Positions 51,633 through 59,897 of a stretch of 64,000 bases of DNA are shown here, one piece after another. Position 1 is the stretch's first letter. The number at the start of each line of letters is the position of its first letter. The DNA is from Thermoplasmata archaeon (GTDB lineage: Archaea > Thermoplasmatota > Thermoplasmata > RBG-16-68-12 > SOIM01), in contig JAGLME010000014.1 in assembly GCA_023140195.1 (NCBI GenBank), positions 97,840 to 161,839 of the forward strand, written 5' to 3'. The notes beneath the pieces were generated by a model that saw nothing but the letters and a program-made list of their open reading frames with translations, had not been told where the DNA came from and did no database searches. The translations under genes and the position numbers were made by a program.

Positions 51633-54417
51633 ACTCACTAGATACTTGAGCTCAGCAAAAAGGAAACTGCATAGGCTGGGGCCCATCGAAAGGAGGCGGG
51701 TGCTCGCTCGAATCCGGCAAGATGTTATGGAGCTCGCTGCCGATGGCATGATCGAACCCCCTGGGAGTGAACATGTCAGGAGGGCAATCAGCGCCATGCC
51801 CGATCCGGAGAAGCTGGCGATGGAGTACATGAAAACGTCACATCCTCCTGATTCGCTGATTAGAATCGCTTCCGGCCTCAACTCGCTTCTCGGTTTGGCT
51901 GCAGCAATTGTAGCCGGATTCATCTTGTCGACCATCCTTCGTCCTCACGGGTGGACTCAGCCGATATTCTTCGTGGGCGTACTCCTTTTGTTCCTGTCCG
52001 GAGTTTTCGTCTTCGGGGCATATGTGCTGGCAATCATCTCGCCTTATCGCGCATCTCGCATTCGATACATCATCTTGGTTCCTTTGGCCTTCTCCATCAT
52101 CATAGACGGCCTCATGGTATTGTGGATGCCCTTGCAGATAGCTAGTTACGCGATCTACGGCATCGTTCTTTTCGTTCTTGTCCTGTGTGGAGGTGTCTAT
52201 TCGGTCTCCTACGTCCATGACCAGCTCCCACGGCTGGCCAGCGACAGTCATCCCAACATCAGAAAACGAGATTACTTCCTTTCCTTGGACAGCCTTCTTG
52301 GCGACTTGGATCTGGTTCGGCGAAGGGAAATCAAGGAGGAACTTGAACAGCATGTCGAGAGCAAGGGTCTGAAGCTTGCCGAGCTCTCAGCGCGCGAGGC
52401 GTATTCTCCAATTGAAAAGATCTTGGGGCACCCAGAAGATGTTGCAGAAGCCTATCTGAGAGACGCTCCGAAGGAGCTATCCAAGAGAAGGAAGAGCATC
52501 CTGGCCGCTGTTCTTGTCCCCGCTCTGATCGGTGTACCGCTAGGAGCAACCCTCATTGTTTGGGACATGTTCTTCGAGAGTGGTGGAATTGGTGAGACCC
52601 AATACCTGACCCCGCTCGGATTGATAGGTTCAATTGGTCTGCTGATCCTCTCGCTAGCAGTCATCGGATATGCCATGCGCATGTTTCGCGCTCCGCTGAA
52701 AATGGCCGACCATCTGTTTCCCGCTGCGGTTTTGAGCCTGGTTGCTGCCCTGGTACTATCCTCAACAGTGGCAGGAGTTGTGTCAGATGGGATTATTCGC
52801 CCTCATGACCGCCATGCTTACCCAGACGTTCTCACACATATGACCGATGACGGGGAGATGGACATCCTATGGAGCGAATCGCTGTGCAGCCGTTCCGATC
52901 CGTCCTTTGAGTGCGAGCCTGTGGGCGACCCGAAGCTGTATCTGACCCGACTGGACCAAGAGAGACGAATCATATCAACAGAACGTGTCCCATGGGGTCC
53001 TGTGAGAGGGAGTCTTCTCGACTTCGCAAGAATCGGAGACTCTTGGGTAGCTCTCTCCTCGGACTCCCTACATGCATGGGGGGCAGTAGACATAGCAATA
53101 ATCGGGTCTGATGTCCCGTCCGGTTCAAGTTCCGTTACCGGGCGTATCGATGGTAGTACTGCTTCCTTGACCTCAAGTGCATATTCACCATCAGGGGACA
53201 GCGTCACAATCACCTATCGTCAGTTTGACTGGCTGGATTATCAAAACGAAACCATCTGGTCCATGGATTTCGACTTATCTGGTGAAAATGAGGAACTGAC
53301 AGGTGTCCTGATGAGTGAAGATTCCGTTCTGGTTCTTATGGAGAGCCATGAGGACACTGCGAATTACTCAAAATCAGCCCTAGTCGGTTTCTTGTTCGAC
53401 TCCATCGGGAACTCAATCGCAAACATGACTATCCATGAGGTGAACTTGACGAAATCCGATTCAGAGGATGTCAGTGCACACTTGACTGTGGATCAATTCG
53501 CAGAAGGGAGCAACGCATTCTGGATGTCCATGACAAGCAAGACAACTTCCAACGGAACGGCGACAACGACGACCTGGCTGATGCGCGTGGATGAGCATTC
53601 GGGGATTATCACCTCCTTGAAGCTTCGCGAGGAAGATCTGCCCGCTTCATCGGACCCTCACTGGAATGGAGACGTGATGTTGGGCTCATCTCAGAGCATG
53701 TTGCTGACCGAGGACAGAGTGATCGTAGGTTCATTTTGGAGATACAGTGTTCTGAGAGAAAAAGAAGGTTGGCAGTTAGATTACTCTAATGGAGGACGGT
53801 ATGTATCGACCGTCTCGACACGCGGCGAGATGGAGTACAGTGTCAGGCTAGGCGATGTTGGGTATCACGACTATTTCGTGCCTCTGCTCTCTGCCCAGAA
53901 TGATACCGTAATGGTCTTAGTGCCAAGCCTCCCCTTGGTCTTGGACTACCAGAATCTGCTGACGACCTATCTGGTGCAAGGACCCACACCCACAGTCGAG
54001 GTTCAGGAAATCGTCATCGATTTCGAAACAGCCGGGCTCCTGTTCCACCAATCTTATGTTGGTGGGGCTGGTGGTGTCGCAATCGCACCCGGAGTCGCAG
54101 ACTTCGTAGGCAGGTCATTCTCGGAAGATCCGGGGATTTTTGGATGGAAACAACAAGTGCCCTTCTTTTGGGCTCACCCTGCGGAGGTGTATGCCGACCT
54201 GGTGTTGTTCGTTAGGGTCGACTTGAACAAGCCAAAGATCATCTCTGTCTCACTGACTGCCCCAAAACATCCTCCTGACACGGTTGCAGGCCTTCTCCTG
54301 ACGGGCATTGGAACATCCGTGGCAGTGGCATTCCTTCATTACGGGTATCGCTGGACGAGAATGAGAAGAAGCCGAAGTAATCACAATGAGCTTGAGCTGC
54401 CTTATCTGACAGAGTGA
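51619..54417 (+). CDS. Large membrane protein with two HAAS domains and exported propeller
   Basis: 932 residues from ATG 51619, five bases after AGGTGA. Residues about 3-75 (LTRYLSSAKRKLHRLGPIER...) and about 210-275 (YFLSLDSLLGDLDLVRRREI then KEELEQHVESKGLKLAELSA) are two HAAS/DUF1700-like helical domains, the usual partners of PadR regulators. Between and after them are about seven membrane helices. From about residue 400 a large extracytoplasmic region with beta-strands (e.g. VALSSDSLHAWGAVDIAIIG, LVLMESHEDTANYSKS) ends in a last helix (VAGLLLTGIGTSVAVAFLHY). HAAS normally regulates PadR; here the cytosolic pair is fused to a large surface domain, so external sensing is possible. Confidence 0.7.
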   Translation: MREDELTRYLSSAKRKLHRLGPIERRRVLARIRQDVMELAADGMIEPPGSEHVRRAISAMPDPEKLAMEYMKTSHPPDSLIRIASGLNSLLGLAAAIVAGFILSTILRPHGWTQPIFFVGVLLLFLSGVFVFGAYVLAIISPYRASRIRYIILVPLAFSIIIDGLMVLWMPLQIASYAIYGIVLFVLVLCGGVYSVSYVHDQLPRLASDSHPNIRKRDYFLSLDSLLGDLDLVRRREIKEELEQHVESKGLKLAELSAREAYSPIEKILGHPEDVAEAYLRDAPKELSKRRKSILAAVLVPALIGVPLGATLIVWDMFFESGGIGETQYLTPLGLIGSIGLLILSLAVIGYAMRMFRAPLKMADHLFPAAVLSLVAALVLSSTVAGVVSDGIIRPHDRHAYPDVLTHMTDDGEMDILWSESLCSRSDPSFECEPVGDPKLYLTRLDQERRIISTERVPWGPVRGSLLDFARIGDSWVALSSDSLHAWGAVDIAIIGSDVPSGSSSVTGRIDGSTASLTSSAYSPSGDSVTITYRQFDWLDYQNETIWSMDFDLSGENEELTGVLMSEDSVLVLMESHEDTANYSKSALVGFLFDSIGNSIANMTIHEVNLTKSDSEDVSAHLTVDQFAEGSNAFWMSMTSKTTSNGTATTTTWLMRVDEHSGIITSLKLREEDLPASSDPHWNGDVMLGSSQSMLLTEDRVIVGSFWRYSVLREKEGWQLDYSNGGRYVSTVSTRGEMEYSVRLGDVGYHDYFVPLLSAQNDTVMVLVPSLPLVLDYQNLLTTYLVQGPTPTVEVQEIVIDFETAGLLFHQSYVGGAGGVAIAPGVADFVGRSFSEDPGIFGWKQQVPFFWAHPAEVYADLVLFVRVDLNKPKIISVSLTAPKHPPDTVAGLLLTGIGTSVAVAFLHYGYRWTRMRRSRSNHNELELPYLTE

Positions 54418-54495
54418 AGTTCCGGTGACGTATCCTGTCATTCTCGAGAGCATCTTTGGGTTCTCAAGGATTATTCCAAAGAAGCGGGAAGGATT

Positions 54496-54522
54496 TGTCG
54501 TACTTCAATGAGAAGTACGACA
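54496..54522. repeat. 27-bp palindrome, copy 6
   Basis: TGTCGTACTTC and GAAGTACGACA around centre AATGA: a perfect 11-bp inverted repeat. It lies between convergent genes at 54417 and 54646. Confidence 0.7.
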
Positions 54523-54645
54523 CTTCTCTTGAAGTCGTCCAATGAACCTATCCACCCTATGGCAGTGGAACCGCTCTGGCCCGATAGCTAATCGCCGAGA
54601 AGCGACCTCCACTCTTCTTGCCATGTACCCACAATCGACCGATGC

Positions 54646-55341
54646 CTAGATGTCCACTTCGATGAGGTGGCCCAAATCGCTGTAACTCAGGCTCTTGGGA
54701 ATCTCGTCGATCGGTATGTCAAAATAGACAGTCCACGATGCACTGGAATCTTTCGTAAGGGTGTCAGGGGAATTCCCGCTTTCATCTGCTCCGGCGTATG
54801 CTCCTCCTTCCCAGACCTCGACTTCAAACCATATGTAGTCAGTACTGGCATCGTAGTTGCCGTGATTGGTCATCGAAATGTCGAGCCAGTAGTAACCGAA
54901 TCCGAGCCAACCCCATCCGCTGTCGGTTATCGTGAGGGAAATATCGTTCTCAACGGTGATGTATACCGATACCACATCCTCATTGTCGTCATTGTCCCTG
55001 ATTCTTAGGCTGACCTCATATTCACCCGGTACGTCGAAGGCATGGTCTGCGACTTCTCCACTGTCCGTTGTTCCATCTCCAAAGAACCACTCGTAGGATA
55101 TGATTTCTCCATCAGGGTCGTATGATCCACTAGCATCGAAGTGCACAGGAATCGATGCATAGACAGTTGTCATGTCCACATCGATATCAGGAATGGGCGG
55201 CTCGTATCCCTCTGGTTCTTGTCCGAGCATTAGTATTCCCGCTACCGCCACTACGACAACGATCACAATCACCGCCACAATCGATGGGATAATCCATTTT
55301 CGAGATCTGCTTTCTTCCAATTCTTTCACCTCCTCATCCAA
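54646..55341 (-). CDS. Membrane-anchored PKD-domain protein
   Basis: 231 residues with an N-terminal signal anchor (IVAVIVIVVVVAVAGIL) preceded by a charged cytosolic segment, then a PKD domain (IPVHFDASGSYDPDGEIISY, EWFFGDGTTDSGEVADHAF) around residues 55-130, and a C-terminal beta-rich domain with DISMTNHGNYDASTDYIWFE, similar to CARDB/DUF11-like folds. It should face outside. Single-gene unit. Confidence 0.75.
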   Translation of the reverse strand: MDEEVKELEESRSRKWIIPSIVAVIVIVVVVAVAGILMLGQEPEGYEPPIPDIDVDMTTVYASIPVHFDASGSYDPDGEIISYEWFFGDGTTDSGEVADHAFDVPGEYEVSLRIRDNDDNEDVVSVYITVENDISLTITDSGWGWLGFGYYWLDISMTNHGNYDASTDYIWFEVEVWEGGAYAGADESGNSPDTLTKDSSASWTVYFDIPIDEIPKSLSYSDLGHLIEVDI

Positions 55342-55421
55342 TCGCCTCTAGCTGTCCCTCATTGAATCACTGTTCACTCTGCGGTTTTACTGTGTATTGT
55401 ACGTTGTAAATAACACAAAGC

Positions 55422-55434
55422 AATTATAAGTATT
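55422..55434 (+). promoter_or_regulatory. TATA box of the AbrB-like gene
   Basis: AATTATAAGTATT about 40 bases before ATG 55469. Confidence 0.45.
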
Positions 55435-55468
55435 TTACTGATATTTGCAAGGGGATGGGTAGCTTTTC

Positions 55469-55645
55469 ATGCTAGAAGGCAAGGGTAAGATATACAGGAG
55501 CGGAACAGCGTACACAATGTTCGTATCCATCCCGGCTGATGTGGTGAAGGATGCATCGTTCCCGTTTGACAGAGAGAAGGGAAATGACGTGATCGTGAGG
55601 ATTGACAGAGATCGATTGACCATAGTCAAGGCTGAACCTCGTTGA
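55469..55645 (+). CDS. AbrB/SpoVT-fold DNA-binding protein
   Basis: 58 residues, missed in longer-ORF lists. MLEGKGKIYRSGTAYTMFVS then IPADVVKDASFPFDREKGND followed by VIVRIDRDRLTIVKAEP shows the swapped-hairpin pattern GKIYRSG...VSIPxxVVKD...VxVRIxxDRLxI of archaeal AbrB-like regulators, which often act as antitoxins or global regulators. Own TATA box; no toxin gene follows directly. Confidence 0.75.
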   Translation: MLEGKGKIYRSGTAYTMFVSIPADVVKDASFPFDREKGNDVIVRIDRDRLTIVKAEPR

Positions 55646-56065
55646 GGGATGGCATGAGAGGAGAATGCCCGATGATCCTGTGTTTGGGACGATGCCACGT
55701 TTCATCTGAATAATCTTCTACCTGTCTGATAGAATCGGGAGATCCCTACTAGAAGCATGCTTTCTCTGACGTATCCGCATGCCACATGTGCCGTAGACCT
55801 TCCTATCCTTATTCTGGCTACACTTAACGTACCCTTACTGTACACTTAAGCTACTCTTAGGCTGCACCTGCTTGCACTCGCCTCACTCCTGAAGTTCAAT
55901 GTCTCAGAATCCCTCAGCCTAATAGGGGACGTGGGGAAAAGCTCAAATCTAAGGCATTCTATGGGAACATGCAGAAGCTGAGAGATGTGTTAGATAGCCA
56001 ATTCGGGGGATGACAACAGAGGGAATACGAACGAACAACAAGGCTACATTCGAAATGGAGTGACC
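55646..56065. other. Gene-free stretch with 11-bp repeats
   Basis: No gene supported in these 420 bases. The notable content is the 11-bp tandem array at 55819-55862; GATGGCATGAG at 55648 resembles the end of the hairpin element at 37.8 kb. Confidence 0.5.
55819..55862. repeat. Four 11-bp iteron-like direct repeats
   Basis: TACACTTAACG, TACCCTTACTG, TACACTTAAGC and TACTCTTAGGC lie end to end with pattern TACNCTTANNS; a fifth, degenerate unit (TGCACCTGCTT) follows. The period of 11 bases is one helical turn, so bound proteins would line up on one face. Confidence 0.6.
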
Positions 56066-57274
56066 ATGACAACGCTGGATTTCCTTCGACAGAGAATTCA
56101 GGAGTTTGGGGCCGACAGAGAGGTCTGCTTGAGAGCCACTAGACATCTGAGTAAGAGAATAAAGGAAGGTCTTTTCTCATCAAGAGACCAGTTGAGGAGA
56201 AATGCCGAGGGACATTGGTATGAAGCCCTGATCTATGAAATAGTCCTTCACCTGTCTGAAGAGAGTGAATTGATAAGAGGGGTGGTTAGAAAGCGCGCAG
56301 ACGCGCCCAAGAAGCGCCCAAAACCATCGCTGAATCAAAATGGTCTGTACTACGACCCGGACAGATATCTAGTCATTAGGGGACATGGGCAGGCTTTGGG
56401 CGAGATTGATCTTATGCTCCTGGACGATAATTCAGATCTGATATTCATTGAGGTCGTGATTTCCAGACAGAACCTTAGGGGTTTTGTCACAGAGATTGAC
56501 CATAAAAGAGCACTGTTGCGTGAAATCGTAGATCAGCCAACAATACCGTTCCTGCTAATCTCATCAGTCGACCTAACCAATAGACAAAACACAAAGAGGT
56601 TTCTGGAGAATCAAGACAACTTCTACATGACTGGGCCTGCAGTTGAGGAAACGAAGGTCTTGCTGGACAAGAAGATAGTCCTAGGTGGCAAGAAATCGAG
56701 GAGCAAGTCCAGTAAGTTGGTCGATCTCAAGGATATAACTGTCAATGTAGAGTTTGACTATGAGAGGATGCATGACAAAGCGAGGGATATGCTGTATGGA
56801 GCGATTGAAAGGAATACGCCTCTGGACGATCTGAAAGCGGAAGTAGGAGACAATCCAATCGTGTCGAAAGTGGTCCTGGGATGCCTTCACCCAAACGCCA
56901 TGAGGCTTTTGTTCTGTGAGAGGCACATCAGCATAAACCGCAAGACAATGTCAGTCGAGGATTCAAAAAAGTTCTTCGACAGACTGATTTTAGCAGTCAA
57001 TTTGCCCGAATTGCGACCGGTATTGTACTTGAAAGTACGCGAGAAGTTCCTGCGTACGAAATGGAAGAGGACATACCTCAAATTAGGTCCGCGCAAGGCG
57101 AGATTGTTCACATTTGAACGCAATATAAGCTCGCATTTCGGTTTCCATATGTGGTTAGAGGATACAAAACCCACAATTGGAAAAGAACTGACGAGAAGTG
57201 TCCTCCAGTATTTCCTCCGGAATGAGATTTTGGGATATGGAGGAAAGCACGAAAAGCCCAATATCGATATTTAG
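56066..57274 (+). CDS. Nuclease-fold (PD-(D/E)XK-like) protein with altered active site
   Basis: 402 residues from ATG 56066 (GGAG 5 bases before). Near residues 50-58 the helix GHWYEALIYEI carries a conserved-type Glu, followed by GEIDLMLLDDNSDLIFIEVVIS: D115 and E129 fit PD-(D/E)XK, but the ExK Lys is a Val (E129-V-V131). Arg134 or a Lys elsewhere could substitute. The C-terminal half (ERMHDKARDMLYGAIERNTP, FFDRLILAVNLPELRPVLYL) is helical and unknown. Restriction- or defence-like nuclease or a catalytically altered relative. Single gene, flanked by accessory genes. Confidence 0.55.
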   Translation: MTTLDFLRQRIQEFGADREVCLRATRHLSKRIKEGLFSSRDQLRRNAEGHWYEALIYEIVLHLSEESELIRGVVRKRADAPKKRPKPSLNQNGLYYDPDRYLVIRGHGQALGEIDLMLLDDNSDLIFIEVVISRQNLRGFVTEIDHKRALLREIVDQPTIPFLLISSVDLTNRQNTKRFLENQDNFYMTGPAVEETKVLLDKKIVLGGKKSRSKSSKLVDLKDITVNVEFDYERMHDKARDMLYGAIERNTPLDDLKAEVGDNPIVSKVVLGCLHPNAMRLLFCERHISINRKTMSVEDSKKFFDRLILAVNLPELRPVLYLKVREKFLRTKWKRTYLKLGPRKARLFTFERNISSHFGFHMWLEDTKPTIGKELTRSVLQYFLRNEILGYGGKHEKPNIDI

Positions 57275-57532
57275 GCGGGAGCAGAAGAGATCCGGCTCAG
57301 ACAAGTTGGCGTTGAGATACTTCGAAAGACATATTTCCGAGTTCGCGTTTCCTCTCGTTCCGCTATATAACATGGAACACGAGAATCGCCTCAAATCACA
57401 GAGAAACTTCAGATTTCGCTATACCAACTCGGAAGTTCCTTGACCTAGCCGGATTCGATGGTCATGTAGAGCTATACCTTATGCGCCTCTTTCTTACTGT
57501 GCTAGATACTCATCTGCCTGTAGACGACGCAA

Positions 57533-57751
57533 CTAGATTCTAATCTTCGGGTGCACGTTTGGTTTCGCGTATATCTTGTAGTCGGCTATAAAGGCAAAAT
57601 CCTCCTCCACGCAACCGTCCTCAGTCGAAGCGAGTAAGTTGATGGTCACCGCAGTCTCATTTGTCTCGATTGCCTTCTCTATGGTTTCATTGAATCCTGG
57701 CGTCACCTGCAGTAGGACATAACCCGTCTTCATCTTGTTCTTCTTCGTCAT
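57533..57751 (-). CDS. Small RAM-like protein of the HEPN operon
   Basis: 72 residues. GYVLLQVTPGFNETIEKAIE then VTINLLASTEDGCVEEDFAF resembles the strand-helix-strand order of Lrp RAM-like domains, but is too short for certainty. It begins 16 bases after the HEPN gene on the same strand. Confidence 0.45.
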   Translation of the reverse strand: MTKKNKMKTGYVLLQVTPGFNETIEKAIETNETAVTINLLASTEDGCVEEDFAFIADYKIYAKPNVHPKIRI

Positions 57752-57767
57752 CCCTCACCACCCAACA

Positions 57768-58583
57768 TCAAATGGACTTCTCATGATCTCTAATATCTCT
57801 CCACAAATATATCAATAACGAATAGAGCAACATGAACCTCAGTTTCATTTCAAACATATTGAATAGCCCTAGAATATCCCCGTCGTTAAGTTGGCTTTCG
57901 AATAACGTGTTTCCCTTCTTGTCGACATTTTCAAATCTGATGATGTTGTCAGCAATGAACTCGAATCTACCATGAGCTATTGAGTTCCTAATATGTGTGG
58001 TGTCTGCTTTGCCATCTTTCCCCTTTCCCCTAATGGTCAAGAAGTCCTCAATAAGCTGGTCTCTCTCCTTCTTCGTCATCCTCAGACCTATATTTATCAG
58101 TTCAATCAATCTCTTTCTGAGAAAACCACCAGAGGCTGCAAACGCTTCGTACCGAATCACATGACCTAGGCATAGCAACAACATAGCAGTCTTCTTTTGT
58201 GGCTTTTTCTTCATTTCCCCAAATAGAATTCCAAGCGATTTATCTAGAGAGTCCAACCTTCCGGCTTCGTCACTCAGTAAGTGTGTTTTCCTTCCTGTTC
58301 TTGCTCTCTTCTTGTAGACCCCATCAAGAATTGTCTTGAAGATCTCAAAAGAGTGCTTATATGAAGTATCCTTGTCGCAAAACTCGAATCTAAGAAGGTA
58401 CTCCGCATCGTATAGAAGTTGCTTGTCAATAGTGTCATGTCTCTCATATTTCCGTAAAAGCAGTCTGAAAGCCTCTGCACTCTCATCCAGACGCATATTC
58501 GAAGACATCTGAATGACATTTCTTAGACCTTTTTCGATTTTGTCCAGTTCCATCATAGCATCCTTTTCGAGCAATTTCCTCAA
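57768..58583 (-). CDS. HEPN-domain protein (RNSIAH motif)
   Basis: 271 residues, all helical. THIRNSIAHGRFEF carries R199-x4-H204, the HEPN RxxxxH signature; preceding helices (RDQLIEDFLTIRGKGKDGKA) and following LFNMFEMKLRFMLLYSLLIY fit the four-helix HEPN bundle. Such proteins are often RNases of toxin-antitoxin or abortive-infection systems. The TTG start overlaps the stop of the zinc-finger gene (TTGA), a sign of coupled expression. Confidence 0.65.
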   Translation of the reverse strand: MRKLLEKDAMMELDKIEKGLRNVIQMSSNMRLDESAEAFRLLLRKYERHDTIDKQLLYDAEYLLRFEFCDKDTSYKHSFEIFKTILDGVYKKRARTGRKTHLLSDEAGRLDSLDKSLGILFGEMKKKPQKKTAMLLLCLGHVIRYEAFAASGGFLRKRLIELINIGLRMTKKERDQLIEDFLTIRGKGKDGKADTTHIRNSIAHGRFEFIADNIIRFENVDKKGNTLFESQLNDGDILGLFNMFEMKLRFMLLYSLLIYLWRDIRDHEKSI

Positions 58584-59056
58584 TCTTCTTGATCATTCTT
58601 TTCCAGAAATGACAAAACCGATGTGGAAATCGATTCGACAAGTGATTTCAATTTCTCAATCTTGTCCCTTGTTTCAAAAGCATATTCTGACCCTTGCAGT
58701 TCGGCAAAGGTATTGCAGGCGTCGCATGTCTTGAAGGGGTAGTCAAACTCGCGTAAATGCTCATTCCTTTCCAGCTCAATATTCATATCAGCAAGCTCTT
58801 CTGAGGATCGTCCACAAACCCAACATCTGTCAGTGTCTGTCAATAGCTCTTTGCATTTCACATCCATCCACATATTCTTGAAATTCCTTTTCTGTTCTTC
58901 ATTCAATGATCTGAAGTGTCTCCCGAGCTCACCGTCTCGACGCAATTCCTCTTCCCATAATATCTCAAGTTCTCTCTCCCTACCACGATCGTCCAGTTTG
59001 CGAAACCTCTCGTCCAAACAATCCCCTCTCAGTCTCCGAATCCTTTCCCATGCCAA
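58580..59056 (-). CDS. Zinc-finger protein coupled to the HEPN gene
   Basis: 158 residues. Two Cys pairs, C78-x2-C81 in DRCWVCGRS and C111-x2-C114 in TCDACNTFAE, are 30 residues apart and could bind one zinc ion. The N-terminal half is strongly charged and helical (RGRERELEILWEEELRRDGE); the C-terminal third is a helix. Could be an antitoxin, sensor or nuclease-like accessory; no HNH catalytic His triad is evident. Confidence 0.55.
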   Translation of the reverse strand: MAWERIRRLRGDCLDERFRKLDDRGRERELEILWEEELRRDGELGRHFRSLNEEQKRNFKNMWMDVKCKELLTDTDRCWVCGRSSEELADMNIELERNEHLREFDYPFKTCDACNTFAELQGSEYAFETRDKIEKLKSLVESISTSVLSFLEKNDQED

Positions 59057-59122
59057 AGATGGTTGTCACGGAGACGTGATAACAAATCCAACACGGTCTT
59101 TTCTAGGTTGATGGAAACATAT

Positions 59123-59374
59123 CTATCCGAAGTAGCTATCTAGCTTGTTTTCGATCATACTCCAAGGGGCTATGAGGGGTTTGGATTCAATCACAATCGA
59201 AAGGTCGTTTCCACGAACTTCATAATGTCCGAGCAGAGCGCCGCCCAGACCGCTGAACCGCCCTCTATCTGCATTGCCCTGCAAATCCCAACCATTCTCG
59301 GAAGCAAGTTTGCTTAGCTCTCCAAACATCTCCTCTGGTTCTCCTTTCAAACGATACACGAATTCTTTACTCAT
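59123..59374 (-). CDS. Small protein upstream of the HEPN operon
   Basis: 83 residues from ATG 59374 (MSKEFVYRLKGEPEEMFGEL, then SKLASENGWDLQGNADRGRF). Predicted to be a small alpha/beta polyketide-cyclase- or DUF-type fold without certainty: SGLGGALLGHYEVRGNDLSI and VIESKPLIAPWSMIENKLDS. Same strand as the zinc-finger/HEPN genes, 66 bases upstream of them. Confidence 0.5.
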   Translation of the reverse strand: MSKEFVYRLKGEPEEMFGELSKLASENGWDLQGNADRGRFSGLGGALLGHYEVRGNDLSIVIESKPLIAPWSMIENKLDSYFG

Positions 59375-59732
59375 TGGAGTAGTACACCAACTCCTAGTAG
59401 TTATGGCTTTCTTCCAACCAATCTTTATGTAGGCACAACAAGATTCGCTCTTAGCCGATCGCAATCCCAAATTCTCTGCTTTGCGATCAACAAAGCGAGG
59501 ATGGTAGGCAGTCAGAAAAGGAGTGTTCTCCCCATCTGGAACATTTCCTGAGTTCACACATTATGTGTTGCGATTTGGACAACGAATCAAGGGACTTGGG
59601 TCCCCTGCAATAGTTTGTCAATCCAATGCGTCCAAACCGCTTTCGCAACATATATGTAGCGGAGCTACATTTTGTTGAAATGGCATTGCAAGAATTCAAC
59701 AATGGAGAAACATTCAAGTAACATAAAAATGA
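59375..59732. other. Gene-free stretch between divergent operons
   Basis: No gene supported. Contains AACATATATG at about 59648, a TATA-like element of uncertain orientation, and AATGGAGAAAC at about 59701 just before the GTG start of the 54-residue gene. Confidence 0.4.
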
Positions 59733-59897
59733 GTGGTACTCTCGTTCACGAAAAAGCGATGGGATGTCGTTGAGAGTTTGTACGGTGAGTTCGGAGACAG
59801 CGATGCAGGAACAGTGGAATATGTCCCTAGTCTGTCCATCTCGAAAGTCGTTTATCGCAGATCTGGCGGGGACAGAGAGGAGGAGTTACCCCAATGA
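59733..59897 (+). CDS. 54-residue protein coupled to the methylase operon
   Basis: Starts at GTG 59733 and ends with TGA inside ATGA of the first methylase gene. The sequence FTKKRWDVVESLYGEFGDSD followed by AGTVEYVPSLSISKVVYRRS and a Glu-rich end is protein-like. Could be a small controller or adaptor of the restriction-modification locus. Not a recognised family. Confidence 0.45.
   Translation: MVLSFTKKRWDVVESLYGEFGDSDAGTVEYVPSLSISKVVYRRSGGDREEELPQ

Noticed and set aside
43622..57440. Similarity between 43632-43665 and 57404-57436 (shared GCTATA.CA.CTCGGAAG)
   Set aside because: About 25 of 30 bases agree, mostly differing by transitions, but there is no structure or gene to interpret it; too short to claim a repeat family.
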